Shown here in pieces: positions 1-7,692 of a stretch of DNA of 64,000 nucleotides. Position 1 is the first letter of the stretch; each line of letters opens with the position of its first letter. The notes beneath the pieces are model-generated. The model did not search any database and was not told where the DNA came from. It saw nothing but the letters and a program-made list of their open reading frames with translations. This DNA comes from Actinotignum urinale DSM 15805 (lineage in GTDB: Bacteria > Actinomycetota > Actinomycetes > Actinomycetales > Actinomycetaceae): the NCBI RefSeq assembly GCF_000420445.1, contig NZ_ATUY01000002.1:127889-191888 (forward strand), read 5' to 3'. Both the position numbers and the translations under genes were made by a program.

Positions 1-95
1 CATGCGGCTAAATCCCTTGATAACAGGATGTTTTCGCCCTCGAAGCACATTTCTGAACTGGCGTTAGATTGTATAGAGTGTGGACATGCCTTCTC
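1..95. repeat. Direct repeat, left copy (at least 95 bp)
   Basis: This segment is identical to 47870-47964 in the same orientation. The identity ends at position 95, where the two copies diverge. It may extend left of the window. No stop codon interrupts a plus-strand frame running from position 1 to a stop at about 189, but I do not recognise the product. The two copies bracket the exporter operon, the prophage and the LlaJI-like island. Confidence 0.9.
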
Positions 96-116
96 TATTT
101 TCATACTGTTAACCAT

Positions 117-149
117 ACAATTTAACGCCTGCCGGCTGCCGTACGAAAA
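117..149. repeat. Imperfect 33-bp terminal motif, left copy
   Basis: Two conserved blocks, acaatttaacg and ctgccgtacgaaaa, lie 19 bp apart (start to start). The same pair with the same spacing occurs at 47751-47783; 25 of 33 positions agree. The gccgtacgaaaa part occurs once more at 158-169. Here the motif lies inside the 95-bp repeat; at the right end it also lies inside. Both copies can be read as a frame containing FN followed by LPYEN, so they may be relics of one coding sequence. No gene was recognised in 96-271. Confidence 0.55.
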
Positions 150-271
150 TCTTGAGCGCCGTACGAAAATGGGAAAAGAGCTGGTGTAACTCAATATGAC
201 ACGGAACAAGCGCTGACGCATCACTGTTGGATTCACGCGCTTTAGCCTGTTTTCTCCGCTCAATCTTTGGG

Positions 272-298
272 TATAATTAAGTCATCAGGTGATGACTT
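272..298 (+). promoter_or_regulatory. Promoter -10 and TetR-type palindrome of the ABC exporter operon
   Basis: A TATAAT box at 272-277 is followed at once by a perfect inverted repeat at 279-298, with 9-bp arms AAGTCATCA and TGATGACTT around a 2-bp centre. No good -35 box is visible. The palindrome ends 19 bp before the start codon of the ATPase gene. A TetR regulator is the third gene of this operon, so the simplest reading is an autoregulatory operator. That assignment is inference. Confidence 0.6.
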
Positions 299-317
299 TT
301 AGAAGGGTGGTGTCATT

Positions 318-1058
318 ATGCCAAGAAAATCCAGCTTAGATATTACAGAACCTGCACTTAGGGTTGAGGATCTCTGCGTGGTTCGTGGGCGAAAACCGAT
401 CTTGAAGAATCTATCTTTCTCTGTGGCGCGTGGACAGATTCTCGGTCTTATCGGTCCTTCGGGGTGTGGCAAGACGACGCTCATGCGCGCGATTGTTGGT
501 GTGCAAAAGATTACGTCGGGCTCAATCATGGTCTTGGGAAAAGCCGCCGGAAGTGCGCAGCTTCGTCAAGAAGTCGCCTACACGTCACAGTCTCTCTCGG
601 TGTATGCGGATGTGTCCGTGTATGAAAACGTACGTTATTTTGCCAAACTATATCGCAAAGACCGCGATGCTGTTTTGCGAGCTATAGAGATAGTCGGGTT
701 GCAAGAATACTCGTCATCTCTGGTTTCGCAGTTGTCTGGCGGTCAGGCTTCGCGCACTTCTTTAGCTTGTGCGTTGGTTGCGGATCCGAAAGTGTTGGTG
801 CTAGATGAGCCAACGGTGGGGCTTGATCCTTTAACCAGGAATGATTTATGGGCTACCTTTCATAATCTGGCTGAACAAGGTGTTACCTTGATTGTGTCCA
901 GTCACGTCATGGATGAAGCGGAGCGTTGCGATTCGGTGCTTCTTATGCGAGATGGTCGTGTTTTGGCTCATGACAGTATCAAGGCACTGCGTGAGCAAAC
1001 AAAAACTGATACTGCAGAGGAAGCATTTGTTGCTCTTATCGAAAAGGAGGTGGAATGA
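318..1058 (+). CDS. ABC transporter ATP-binding protein (ABC-2/drug exporter type)
   Basis: This is the cytoplasmic ATPase that would energise export by the adjacent membrane protein. The 246-residue product has Walker A GPSGCGKTT at residues 46-54, the LSGGQ signature at 139-143, Walker B VLVLDEP at 159-165 and the H-loop SSH at 194-196. A purine-rich stretch with GAAGGGTGG precedes the ATG. Its stop overlaps the permease start, so the two are translationally coupled. The substrate cannot be read from sequence; family members export drugs, peptides or lipids. Expression is probably controlled by the TetR protein encoded two genes downstream. Confidence 0.93.
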   Translation: MPRKSSLDITEPALRVEDLCVVRGRKPILKNLSFSVARGQILGLIGPSGCGKTTLMRAIVGVQKITSGSIMVLGKAAGSAQLRQEVAYTSQSLSVYADVSVYENVRYFAKLYRKDRDAVLRAIEIVGLQEYSSSLVSQLSGGQASRTSLACALVADPKVLVLDEPTVGLDPLTRNDLWATFHNLAEQGVTLIVSSHVMDEAERCDSVLLMRDGRVLAHDSIKALREQTKTDTAEEAFVALIEKEVE

Positions 1059-1804
1059 TGCGCACTCTGGCGTCCGTTCGCAGAATTCTCATGCAGCTCA
1101 AAGCAGATCCCAGAACGGTCTTTCTTATTCTGGGTGTACCGCTCGTGCTTATCACGCTTATTTACTATGCGTATGTGGATGTACCCACACCGCCCGGCCG
1201 AACCGCTCTTTTTGCGTCGATGAGTCCGCTTCTCATTGCGATTATCCCGATGTTTTTGATGTTTATCGTCACATCGGTTTCCATGCTTCGGGAGCGAAAG
1301 AGTGGCACGTTGGAGCGAATCTTGACAACCCCGACCTCGAAGCTGTCATTGGTGCTTGCTTATGGTTTGGTCTTTGTGGTTCTGGCTGCAATACAGGGAA
1401 CTGCACTGACCTGTCTTGTTCGCTACGGGTTTGGTGTTGAGGTTGAAGGAAGTGTCGTCTCCCTTATTTGTTTGGCAATCTTAACCGGAATCGTGGGTGT
1501 GTCTTTAGGATTAGCAGCCAGCGCTTTCGCAAAAACAGAATTTCAGGCAGTACAGTTCATGCCGGCTTTTATTCTGCCCCAGTTTATCTTGTGTGGCCTG
1601 CTTGTTCCCCGTGAGAACATGCCAGATATTTTGGAAAAAATCTCGGCTATATTGCCAATGAGCTGGGCAGTTGACATTGCTAAGTCAATCACCACCGCAA
1701 GCGAGCTCACCCAAGATGACGGACTGCGATTCGTATTGCTTTTCGCTGTTGCCCTGTTGTTTTTGGGATTAGCTGGAGCAATGATGAAACGAGCCACCCG
1801 ATGA
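1055..1804 (+). CDS. ABC-2 type transporter permease
   Basis: A 249-residue integral membrane protein with about six hydrophobic segments, the first near residues 24-42 and the last near 223-243. It has the layout of ABC2_membrane proteins, including a cytoplasmic stretch RERKSGTLERIL after the second segment. It starts inside the end of the ATPase gene (ATGATG overlap) with a GGAGG site in that gene, and its own stop overlaps the TetR start. It presumably forms the channel half of the exporter. Confidence 0.9.
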   Translation: MMRTLASVRRILMQLKADPRTVFLILGVPLVLITLIYYAYVDVPTPPGRTALFASMSPLLIAIIPMFLMFIVTSVSMLRERKSGTLERILTTPTSKLSLVLAYGLVFVVLAAIQGTALTCLVRYGFGVEVEGSVVSLICLAILTGIVGVSLGLAASAFAKTEFQAVQFMPAFILPQFILCGLLVPRENMPDILEKISAILPMSWAVDIAKSITTASELTQDDGLRFVLLFAVALLFLGLAGAMMKRATR

Positions 1805-2388
1805 GCATGCGCAAGAAAACCAAAGGCGAGCAAACTAAAGATCGCATTCTTCAGGTGGCACAGCAGCAATTTGCCAAGTATCCCTACGAACAAGTGACTA
1901 CCCGCAGTATTGCCGCTGAAGCCGGTATTGATGCAGCGATGATTCATCGCTACTTTGGCTCGAAAGAAGGGCTGTTTGCGGCCATTGTTGAAAACGGGAT
2001 CCAGACAGAAAACCTCAGCAAACAGATGGCACAAATCCCGCTGGAACACTTGGGAGAAGCGATTATTCGTTACGGCATTGAGCTGTGGTCATCCCCTCAG
2101 GCAAAACCGCTCATGGCGCTCCTGAGAAGAACGCTGGCAGAAAACCCTCACGCAATCTATCGCGTGCTTTTCCCAAGATTTGAGGAAATCATTTCGCAAA
2201 AGTCCGGATTCTCCCCTGAAGAAATACGGCTAAGAGTAGGGTTGTGTTTCTCTCAGATGCTCGGTTTTATTCTTGCCCGATATTTCATTGAGGTAGAAAG
2301 CATTGCTGAGTTGAATGCCGAACAAGCCGTTCAAATTATTGCTCCTGTCCTGCAAAACTATCTGACCGGACCACTGGGCTGGAAATAA
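1801..2388 (+). CDS. TetR/AcrR family transcriptional regulator
   Basis: The 195-residue product has an N-terminal TetR DNA-binding domain at about residues 10-58, with the hallmark segments TTRSIAAEAGID and MIHRYFGSKEGLF. The C-terminal part is helical and would bind ligand. It is the last gene of the exporter operon, overlapping the permease stop by 4 bp. The promoter of the operon carries a perfect palindrome, so local autorepression relieved by an exported compound is the expected mode. The ligand is unknown. Confidence 0.92.
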   Translation: MSMRKKTKGEQTKDRILQVAQQQFAKYPYEQVTTRSIAAEAGIDAAMIHRYFGSKEGLFAAIVENGIQTENLSKQMAQIPLEHLGEAIIRYGIELWSSPQAKPLMALLRRTLAENPHAIYRVLFPRFEEIISQKSGFSPEEIRLRVGLCFSQMLGFILARYFIEVESIAELNAEQAVQIIAPVLQNYLTGPLGWK

Positions 2389-2392
2389 ACCA

Positions 2393-2430
2393 AAGCCGAC
2401 CGCTTACGTGCAGCCGGCTTCGTTCGTTTC
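2393..2430 (+). terminator. Intrinsic terminator after the exporter operon
   Basis: Stem arms AAGCCG (2393-2398) and CGGCTT (2415-2420) are followed by the T-rich run cgttcgtttc. It lies between the TetR stop and the convergent recombinase stop and could act on both strands. Confidence 0.6.
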
Positions 2431-2441
2431 GGATTTTGGTT

Positions 2442-4013
2442 TTAGATTTCCATCCCGTTTTTAAACATCACGCGGATGTCATCCTTGGCGTGCACGGTGA
2501 TGTGTTCGACTAGCGCGTAGAAGAGTGTGGGGTCGAACTCGGTGAGCAGGTGGTCTTGTTGCTCCAGCCGTTTAAGGAAGGACTCGACTTGGTAACGTTT
2601 GTGCTCTAGCTCTAGGAGTTGCTGTTCTGCCTTTTTGGCTTCGCGCTCTTGGGTTTCGTAGGTGGCGGCCAGTTGTTGGTAGCGGGTCTCGTAGGCGTCT
2701 TGGTCTTGGCTGATGCGTGCGTTGGATTCGATAAGATCTTTCAGGAGGGTTTCGGTGACCTGTAGTTCACCTTGAGCTTTTGCCAGATCAGCTCGTGCTT
2801 TATCGATGTCGAATAGTGTGTCGCCCACCTCCCTGAAGTGACTGGTGATCTCGTTTTTGTTTTCAAGCACTCGGTTGATGACGTTTACAACGATGGCCTT
2901 GAGTTGCTCGTCAGAGACATGTGGGGTTTTACAGCCGAGTCTTTTGCCTTGATATTTATTCAGGCATTGCCAATAGTCCTTTTCGTATTTGCTTCCTGCA
3001 TGCCAAGTTACTGCTCCGTAGAATCCACCACAGTTACCGCAGCGAATTTTGCAGGAGAAGAGCTTGGTTCGGTTTTTGCGTCCATAGCTTTGGCGCAGCT
3101 CGATTTGGCGCTGAACCTCGTCCCAGACCTCAGGATCAATGATGGCTTCGTGGTTGTTTTTCACATAGTATTGCGGAATTTCGCCTTCGTTAATTTTCTT
3201 CTCTTTGGTCAGGAAGTTCACGGTAAAAGACTTTTGTAAGAGCGCGTCGCCTTTGTATTTCTCATTAGTGAGGATGGACTTGATAGAGCCTTGATGCCAG
3301 TTGGCTTTACCAGTGGCTGTACGGATGCCCTCTTCGTTGAGGATGGTAGCAATGCGGTAGAAGCCTTTACCTTCAAGGTAGAGCGCATAGATGCGTTTGA
3401 CGATCTCGGCTTGTTCTTTGTTGACGACAAGTTCGCCTTTGGGTCCTCGGTCGTATCCGAGGAATCGCCGAAAGGGAACGGTGACTTTTCCGTCTGCGAA
3501 GCGTTTACGCTGTCCCCATGTGCAGTTTTCCGAGATGGACCGAGATTCTTCTTGGGCAAGGCTGCTCATGATGGTGATGAGCAGTTCGCCTTTAGAGTCA
3601 AACGTCCAGATATTTTCTTTCTCGAAGAAGCACTCGCATCCTCTTTCTTTGAGCTGACGGATGGTAGTGAGACTGTCAACGGTATTGCGTGCGAAACGCG
3701 ACACAGACTTAGTGACAATCAGGTCTATTTTGCCGTCGAGAGCATCAGCGATCATGCGCTTGAAGCCTTCGCGGCGTTTGGTGTTCGTACCGGTGATGCC
3801 CTCGTCGGTGTAGATGCCGACAAACTCCCAGTCCTCTCTGGATTGGATGTAGTTTTGGTAGTAGTCGACTTGCGCTTCATAGCTGGTGTACTGCTCGTCA
3901 GAGTCCGTAGACACGCGTGCGTAGGCGGCGACCTTGCGTCGTTTTACGGCGTTGATGGGTGACTTGGTGAAGGGCTTGATTTTGGCCGGGATTGTCGTGA
4001 CCTGCTTGACCAT
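2442..4013 (-). CDS. Large serine recombinase (phage integrase family), 523 aa
   Basis: Site-specific recombinase expected to integrate or excise the element. The resolvase domain has catalytic Ser35 in YARVSTD and the arginine motif SRFARN at 105-110. The recombinase domain follows at about 180-300. A zinc ribbon has cysteines near 325, 328, 350 and 361. A coiled coil spans about 395-490, as in phiC31-type enzymes. The ATG follows GAAAGGAG. Its start lies inside the end of the upstream recombinase gene, so the two are co-translated. It sits at the downstream end of the prophage. A fragment of a close homologue is fused into the chimera at 50085-50945. Confidence 0.93.
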   Translation of the reverse strand: MVKQVTTIPAKIKPFTKSPINAVKRRKVAAYARVSTDSDEQYTSYEAQVDYYQNYIQSREDWEFVGIYTDEGITGTNTKRREGFKRMIADALDGKIDLIVTKSVSRFARNTVDSLTTIRQLKERGCECFFEKENIWTFDSKGELLITIMSSLAQEESRSISENCTWGQRKRFADGKVTVPFRRFLGYDRGPKGELVVNKEQAEIVKRIYALYLEGKGFYRIATILNEEGIRTATGKANWHQGSIKSILTNEKYKGDALLQKSFTVNFLTKEKKINEGEIPQYYVKNNHEAIIDPEVWDEVQRQIELRQSYGRKNRTKLFSCKIRCGNCGGFYGAVTWHAGSKYEKDYWQCLNKYQGKRLGCKTPHVSDEQLKAIVVNVINRVLENKNEITSHFREVGDTLFDIDKARADLAKAQGELQVTETLLKDLIESNARISQDQDAYETRYQQLAATYETQEREAKKAEQQLLELEHKRYQVESFLKRLEQQDHLLTEFDPTLFYALVEHITVHAKDDIRVMFKNGMEI

Positions 4014-5773
4014 GTTTTCTCCTTTCTCAAGCGTTTGAAAAATAGGCTGACTTGTTTGCGTTTCTCGGGATCGTCCCAGTAGGTTTTCATGAATGCCGAC
4101 ATGGCTTCTTTTTGCTCAGGCGTGCACGGATAGGATTTCTTTTTCTCGTGGTAGGTGCGCTTTTCGATGCGCCCGTCAAAGAAGTGAAAGGTGGCGGTTG
4201 GTTTTGCAATCTCGATGTAGTCAATTGCCGCATCCATTTGTGCTTCGTCAAAGACCTCCAGCTCGAGCACGTCGCACACCAGAGCTTTCAGTGTAGCTTC
4301 CTGAATGGCATTGCTCGGACAAATATGGAGCGGTGATCTACACGAGAGGTAGCAGGTCTTCGTTCCATCCTTAAAGGTTCTTTTTGTAGATGAGAATGAT
4401 TGACCGCAGTTTCCGCATCGGATCATTCCGGTAAAGGCGGTGGCTGCATTTTTTAGTTTGTGCTGATGCTTATTCCTGCGCTCTTGGCTTACTTTCTCAC
4501 GAACCTCTTTTGTCCAGTACGCCTTGCGTGCATTCTTTTCGTAGTGCCATATGGTTTGAACCTCACGTCCATCCATGAGGCGAAATACCAGTTCTCGGTT
4601 CTCACCGGCTGTGATGGTGTCGATTTGAGTAGTGACCGCATCAGAGTCGAAGGTCTCAAGCCCCAGCACCTCGCAGACGGCATCCTGCAGGGCTTCTTCA
4701 GGGATGTTGCCGGTATCGCAAAAGATCGTGCCGTTTTTGTCTTTGCCGTAGCATCCCCAAAAGGGATAGTCATCGTTTTTGCGGCGTGAGACGTGGCGAC
4801 GATAATTGTATCCGCACTTGGAACATTTGATTTTGCTGGTAAAGCAGGTCGTGGGAATAGCTGGGTTGCCAAGAGGGCCTGCGAGCTTTCGTCGTTTCAT
4901 TTCGGCTTGCACTGCGTTCCAGTCCTCTTTGGAGATCAGCGGTTCGTGATGATTTTCCACCAGGTATTGAGGACGTTCCCCTTTGTTGACCTTGCGCTCA
5001 TGCGTGATCGGGTCTGCGACGTACTCTTTGTTGAGAAGCAGGTCTCCTGAGAAGGTGATGTTTCGCAGGATCGATTTTACGTTGGAATCTGACCACTTCT
5101 TTCCGTTGATGGTGGTGATGCCTTCGCTGTTAAGCTCCTTGGCGATTTGCACGCGCGAAGCACCCTCCAGATAGCGGCGATAAATGGTTCGAACAATCTC
5201 GGCTTCTTCTTCGTTGATGACCAGCCGGTCACCCTCCCAGTCGTAGCCGGTGATGCGAAAGCGTCCGTTGGGGATGCCTTGTTCAAAGCGTTTTTGCACA
5301 GACCATCTGGCATTTTTAGAAATGCTTCTAATCTCTTCTTCGGCAAACGACGCAAGCAAGGTCAGCATCAGCTCGCCGTCTTCGCTCAGCGAATGGATGC
5401 GTTCTTTTTCAAAACGCACCTCCACCCCGATGCTTTTGAGCTCACGCACCACATCCAAAAGATCGACCGTGTTGCGAGCAAAACGGCTCACGGATTTGGT
5501 GAGGACGACATCGATTTTGCCGTCGCGACAGTCTGTCAAGAGTTGTTGAAATCCGGGTCTGTTCTTGCTTGTGCCCGAGATTCCACTATCGGAATAGACG
5601 CCGGCATAGACCCAGTCAGGATTGCCTTGAATGAGCTTGTTGTAGTAAGACACCTGAGCAGACAAAGAATGGAAGGTGCGTCCTTTTTCCAAAGATACGC
5701 GCGCGTACCCAGCCACTCGTTTCTTCGGTGCGAGCTGGGGTTTGAACGCTTCAATTTTGGTAATTTCTGCCAT
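3944..5773 (-). CDS. Large serine recombinase with duplicated C-terminal module, 609 aa
   Basis: Second recombinase of the tandem pair. It has catalytic Ser27 in YARVS, SRFARN at 96-101 and a recombinase domain at about 170-295. Unusually, the C-terminal half carries two copies of one module. Residues 314-430 hold a zinc ribbon (Cys317, 320, 341, 352), then ALQDAVCEVLGLETFD and a DGRE segment. Residues 449-575 hold a second ribbon (Cys453, 456, 478, 485), then ALVCDVLELEVFD and a DGRI segment. The last 30 or so residues overlap the start of the next gene. A repeated promoter (5797-5829) lies just upstream. Tandem recombinases are known in Firmicutes mobile elements. Confidence 0.92.
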   Translation of the reverse strand: MAEITKIEAFKPQLAPKKRVAGYARVSLEKGRTFHSLSAQVSYYNKLIQGNPDWVYAGVYSDSGISGTSKNRPGFQQLLTDCRDGKIDVVLTKSVSRFARNTVDLLDVVRELKSIGVEVRFEKERIHSLSEDGELMLTLLASFAEEEIRSISKNARWSVQKRFEQGIPNGRFRITGYDWEGDRLVINEEEAEIVRTIYRRYLEGASRVQIAKELNSEGITTINGKKWSDSNVKSILRNITFSGDLLLNKEYVADPITHERKVNKGERPQYLVENHHEPLISKEDWNAVQAEMKRRKLAGPLGNPAIPTTCFTSKIKCSKCGYNYRRHVSRRKNDDYPFWGCYGKDKNGTIFCDTGNIPEEALQDAVCEVLGLETFDSDAVTTQIDTITAGENRELVFRLMDGREVQTIWHYEKNARKAYWTKEVREKVSQERRNKHQHKLKNAATAFTGMIRCGNCGQSFSSTKRTFKDGTKTCYLSCRSPLHICPSNAIQEATLKALVCDVLELEVFDEAQMDAAIDYIEIAKPTATFHFFDGRIEKRTYHEKKKSYPCTPEQKEAMSAFMKTYWDDPEKRKQVSLFFKRLRKEKTWSSRSRQSRPKSSPSPSHPSTP

Positions 5774-5796
5774 AAAATATCTCCTCCTTTCTGTGT

Positions 5797-5829
5797 CTAT
5801 ACATCACTCTAAAGCCCTCTAATAGCAAG
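5797..5829 (-). promoter_or_regulatory. Repeated promoter, copy A (upstream of the recombinases)
   Basis: On the minus strand: CTTGCTATT, then about 10 variable bases, then AGAGTGATGTATAG. A -35-like TTGCTA and a -10-like GATGTA are separated by 17 bp. Similar copies lie at 23411-23443, 23777-23809 and 24736-24768, each just upstream of a minus-strand gene. This one ends 24 bp before the 609-aa recombinase start. Confidence 0.65.
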
Positions 5830-5831
5830 CT

Positions 5832-5996
5832 TTATCGGCTTAAAAGCTCGCCGAAAACAGGCTGGTATTTCTCCAAGAGAGCCTTGCGAAATGCCAGGTA
5901 TTCGCGCTTGTCAATCACGCCTTTATCAAGCAGTGTTTTCGCTATTGAGAGGGCAAGGTGAAACGACAGCTCTGAGCGGAAAGTTTCGTCACTCAC
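5832..5996 (-). CDS. Small SHOCT-like protein
   Basis: A 54-residue protein beginning at GTG (VSDETF), with GGAGGTG six bases upstream inside the preceding gene. The C-terminal half (LLDKGVIDKREYLAFRKALL) matches the short SHOCT-type helix pair, in which a 'G-x-I-x-x-x-E-Y/F' core precedes a second helix. Such small proteins often lie next to serine recombinases in mobile elements of Gram-positive bacteria. The function is unknown. Longer upstream starts in the frame lack a ribosome site and overlap the neighbour more. Confidence 0.7.
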   Translation of the reverse strand: MSDETFRSELSFHLALSIAKTLLDKGVIDKREYLAFRKALLEKYQPVFGELLSR

Positions 5997-6396
5997 GGCG
6001 TTCACCTCCAAACCGATCTGCGATATAACAGGCGTGCGAGCAGTACTTGCGGTTGTTGTTTCCGTATGCCTGAAAAGACTCACCGCAATGCGCACAGATT
6101 CCGCTGTAGAAAGCTTTGCGCTTCAGTTGCTCAGGGTGAGCTTTCCACCACGATAGACGGCACTTCTCTGAGCAAAACCGCTTCTTACCCTGCGTATCCG
6201 GGGTGAGTTCTTTTCCGCACTGAGCGCAGCGTGTGGAAACAGATGCTTGGCTCTCGGTATCCGGTGTGATTTGTTCTCGCTTACAGAAACTAGCCACCGT
6301 GCTTTTTGCCAGCTTGCAGTGCGCAGCGATTGCCTGAAAGCTCCAGCCCGCACTGCGAAGTGAACGGATGGCATCCTTTTGACTTTGGTTCATCAT
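5989..6396 (-). CDS. HTH and zinc-finger protein upstream of the recombinases
   Basis: A 135-residue protein starting at MMNQSQKD, eight bases after AGGAGGT. The N-terminal third has a helix-turn-helix of resolvase/sigma type (WSFQAIAAHCKLAKSTVASF). Two zinc-finger-like units follow: CAQCGKEL with FCSEKC, and CAHCGESF with YCSHAC. It overlaps the SHOCT-like gene by 8 bp. It is probably a DNA-binding accessory or regulator of the recombination cassette, but that role is inference from position. The upstream part of the same reading frame runs through the repeated element at 6465-6506 and is not counted as protein. Confidence 0.75.
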   Translation of the reverse strand: MMNQSQKDAIRSLRSAGWSFQAIAAHCKLAKSTVASFCKREQITPDTESQASVSTRCAQCGKELTPDTQGKKRFCSEKCRLSWWKAHPEQLKRKAFYSGICAHCGESFQAYGNNNRKYCSHACYIADRFGGERRE

Positions 6397-6464
6397 GGAC
6401 TTTGACCTCCTTAACAGTTCTCGGAGGTGCACAAACCCGTCGTTAAAAAGTGGATGGTCTGGTT

Positions 6465-6506
6465 CCTCCACCACTCCCTGAAGACTTGAAGCCGTTTTGG
6501 ACGAAA
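6465..6506 (-). repeat. Three-copy 42-bp element, copy 1
   Basis: On the minus strand it reads TTTCGTCCAAAAC at one end and GTCTTCAGGGAGTGGTGGAGG at the other (first 20 of these 21 bases are shared with copy 2). Copies 2 and 3 are at 35562-35603 and 39980-40020. Each lies 30-70 bp upstream of a prophage start codon and just downstream of a gene end or terminator. The element is not clearly coding. Its role is unknown. Confidence 0.75.
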
Positions 6507-6512
6507 CAAAAA

Positions 6513-6558
6513 CAAAAAAAGAGCCCGCACCTACCAATCAAGGCAGATGCGGGCTTTT
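6513..6558 (-). terminator. Intrinsic terminator after the lysozyme gene
   Basis: Stem arms GCCCGCA (523-529 within 6500s) and TGCGGGC (6548-6554) extend inward through ACCTACC/GGCAGAT-like pairing. On the minus strand the stem is followed by TCTTTTTTT. It lies 20 bp after the lysozyme stop and ends the lysis/structural transcript before the recombinase cassette. Confidence 0.8.
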
Positions 6559-6578
6559 ATAAGGATACGGGCTAAACG

Positions 6579-7493
6579 TTAGATGAGTTGGTTTACGCGA
6601 GTTTGTACGGCATCGTAGTTGTATCCGGCTTGGGTGAGTCGGTTTTTACGGTCTTGGCCGTTTCCCCAATCGCCATTAATGACTTCTCGTGCGAGTTCGT
6701 CGATGCTTTTTTGCGGTTTGGATAGCAGTTCGTTGACGCGTGCTTGAACGGCATCGTAGTTGTATCCGGCTTGCGTGAGCCGGTTCTTGCGGTCTTGGCC
6801 GTTTCCCCATGCGCCATCTAATACTTCCCTAGCAAGGGTGTCGATAGACTTTGTTGCAGTAGTGGCACTTCCTTTGCCGTAGCCGTTGAAGCCGCCTTTC
6901 TTGATGATGGACGGGTAGTCTACGTAGCCGTAGTTCATGTCCACGTTTCCGTTGATACCGGAGACTCGTCCTTTGGATGAGTATTGCCAAAGGCCGGATG
7001 TGGATGCGAGCGAGTTGGCGGATGCCCACTGTGCACACCAAAAGGCGTAGCGGTCACGAAGCGCACGGGAGACGATATTTTGTGCGACTGAAGCTGAGGT
7101 GTAAAAACCTGCGTAGTAGCCACCGGCTTCCATCTCGTCACAAAAGCCCCGGATGAGCGAGTCACAAAAGGCTCGTCCCTTAGAGAGCTGGGATTGTTCT
7201 TCCAGATCGAAGTAGATTGGGTACTCGAACTGTTTGCCGGCCAGTACCTGTTTGCAGATGCGTGCTTCTTGGCGTGCTTGCTCGGCGCTTTTCGCATATG
7301 AATACCAGTATGCGCCGACTTCTAGCCCGGCTGCTTTGGCTCGTGCGTAGTTTTGCTCAAAGTAGCGATCCTTTTGAGAGAGTGCTGAGCCGTAGCCGGC
7401 TCGGATGATGACGAAGTGGATGCCGTCTGCTTTGACGCGGTTAAAGTCGATGTTTTCTTGCCACACCGATACGTCGATTCCTCGTTTTGCCAT
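6579..7493 (-). CDS. Endolysin: GH25 lysozyme with two CW_7 repeats
   Basis: Peptidoglycan muramidase for host lysis, 304 residues. The GH25 domain spans about residues 1-190, with GIDVSVWQ at the N terminus and the acidic FDLEEQ segment. Two near-identical C-terminal repeats, about 213-256 and 261-304, contain LAREV, WGNGQDRKNRL and AGYNYDAVQ. These are the Cpl-7 (CW_7) cell-wall binding type. There is no signal peptide, which fits holin-dependent release. It follows the holin and a small membrane protein. The two repeats are almost identical in DNA too, pointing to recent duplication or gene conversion. Confidence 0.93.
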   Translation of the reverse strand: MAKRGIDVSVWQENIDFNRVKADGIHFVIIRAGYGSALSQKDRYFEQNYARAKAAGLEVGAYWYSYAKSAEQARQEARICKQVLAGKQFEYPIYFDLEEQSQLSKGRAFCDSLIRGFCDEMEAGGYYAGFYTSASVAQNIVSRALRDRYAFWCAQWASANSLASTSGLWQYSSKGRVSGINGNVDMNYGYVDYPSIIKKGGFNGYGKGSATTATKSIDTLAREVLDGAWGNGQDRKNRLTQAGYNYDAVQARVNELLSKPQKSIDELAREVINGDWGNGQDRKNRLTQAGYNYDAVQTRVNQLI

Positions 7494-7520
7494 GAGTATG
7501 TTCCTCCTTAAATTTGTGGT

Positions 7521-7673
7521 TTATCCTGCCAAGAGCAGGACGTAGAAGATGACTAAAAGAAACGCCACCAGACCCTTCATGAGCGTGGTGACGATGAGAA
7601 AAATCAGCGTGAGGAGCCCGGCAAGAGCGATCACGCATAACAAGATGAGCAGCCAATCCGGTGGTGCATTCAT
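7521..7673 (-). CDS. Small membrane protein in the lysis cassette
   Basis: A 50-residue protein starting at MNAPPDWLL, with AAGGAG ten bases upstream. It has one long hydrophobic stretch or two packed ones (about residues 7-48). It lies between holin and endolysin. By position it could be a second holin or antiholin, or a membrane-anchored lysis regulator; no family is recognised. Upstream in-frame starts would run into the holin gene and lack a ribosome site. Confidence 0.65.
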   Translation of the reverse strand: MNAPPDWLLILLCVIALAGLLTLIFLIVTTLMKGLVAFLLVIFYVLLLAG

Positions 7674-7692
7674 AAGGCGTGTGCTCCTTGAT

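Noticed and set aside
1-95. 95-bp direct repeats as attL/attR of the serine recombinases
   Set aside because: Large serine recombinases leave a very short common core. A 95-bp identity and its distance from the recombinase genes do not fit; kept as an unexplained repeat.
6397-6537. N-terminal extension of the HTH/zinc-finger protein
   Set aside because: It runs through the repeated 42-bp element and a strong GGAGG site lies before the later ATG.
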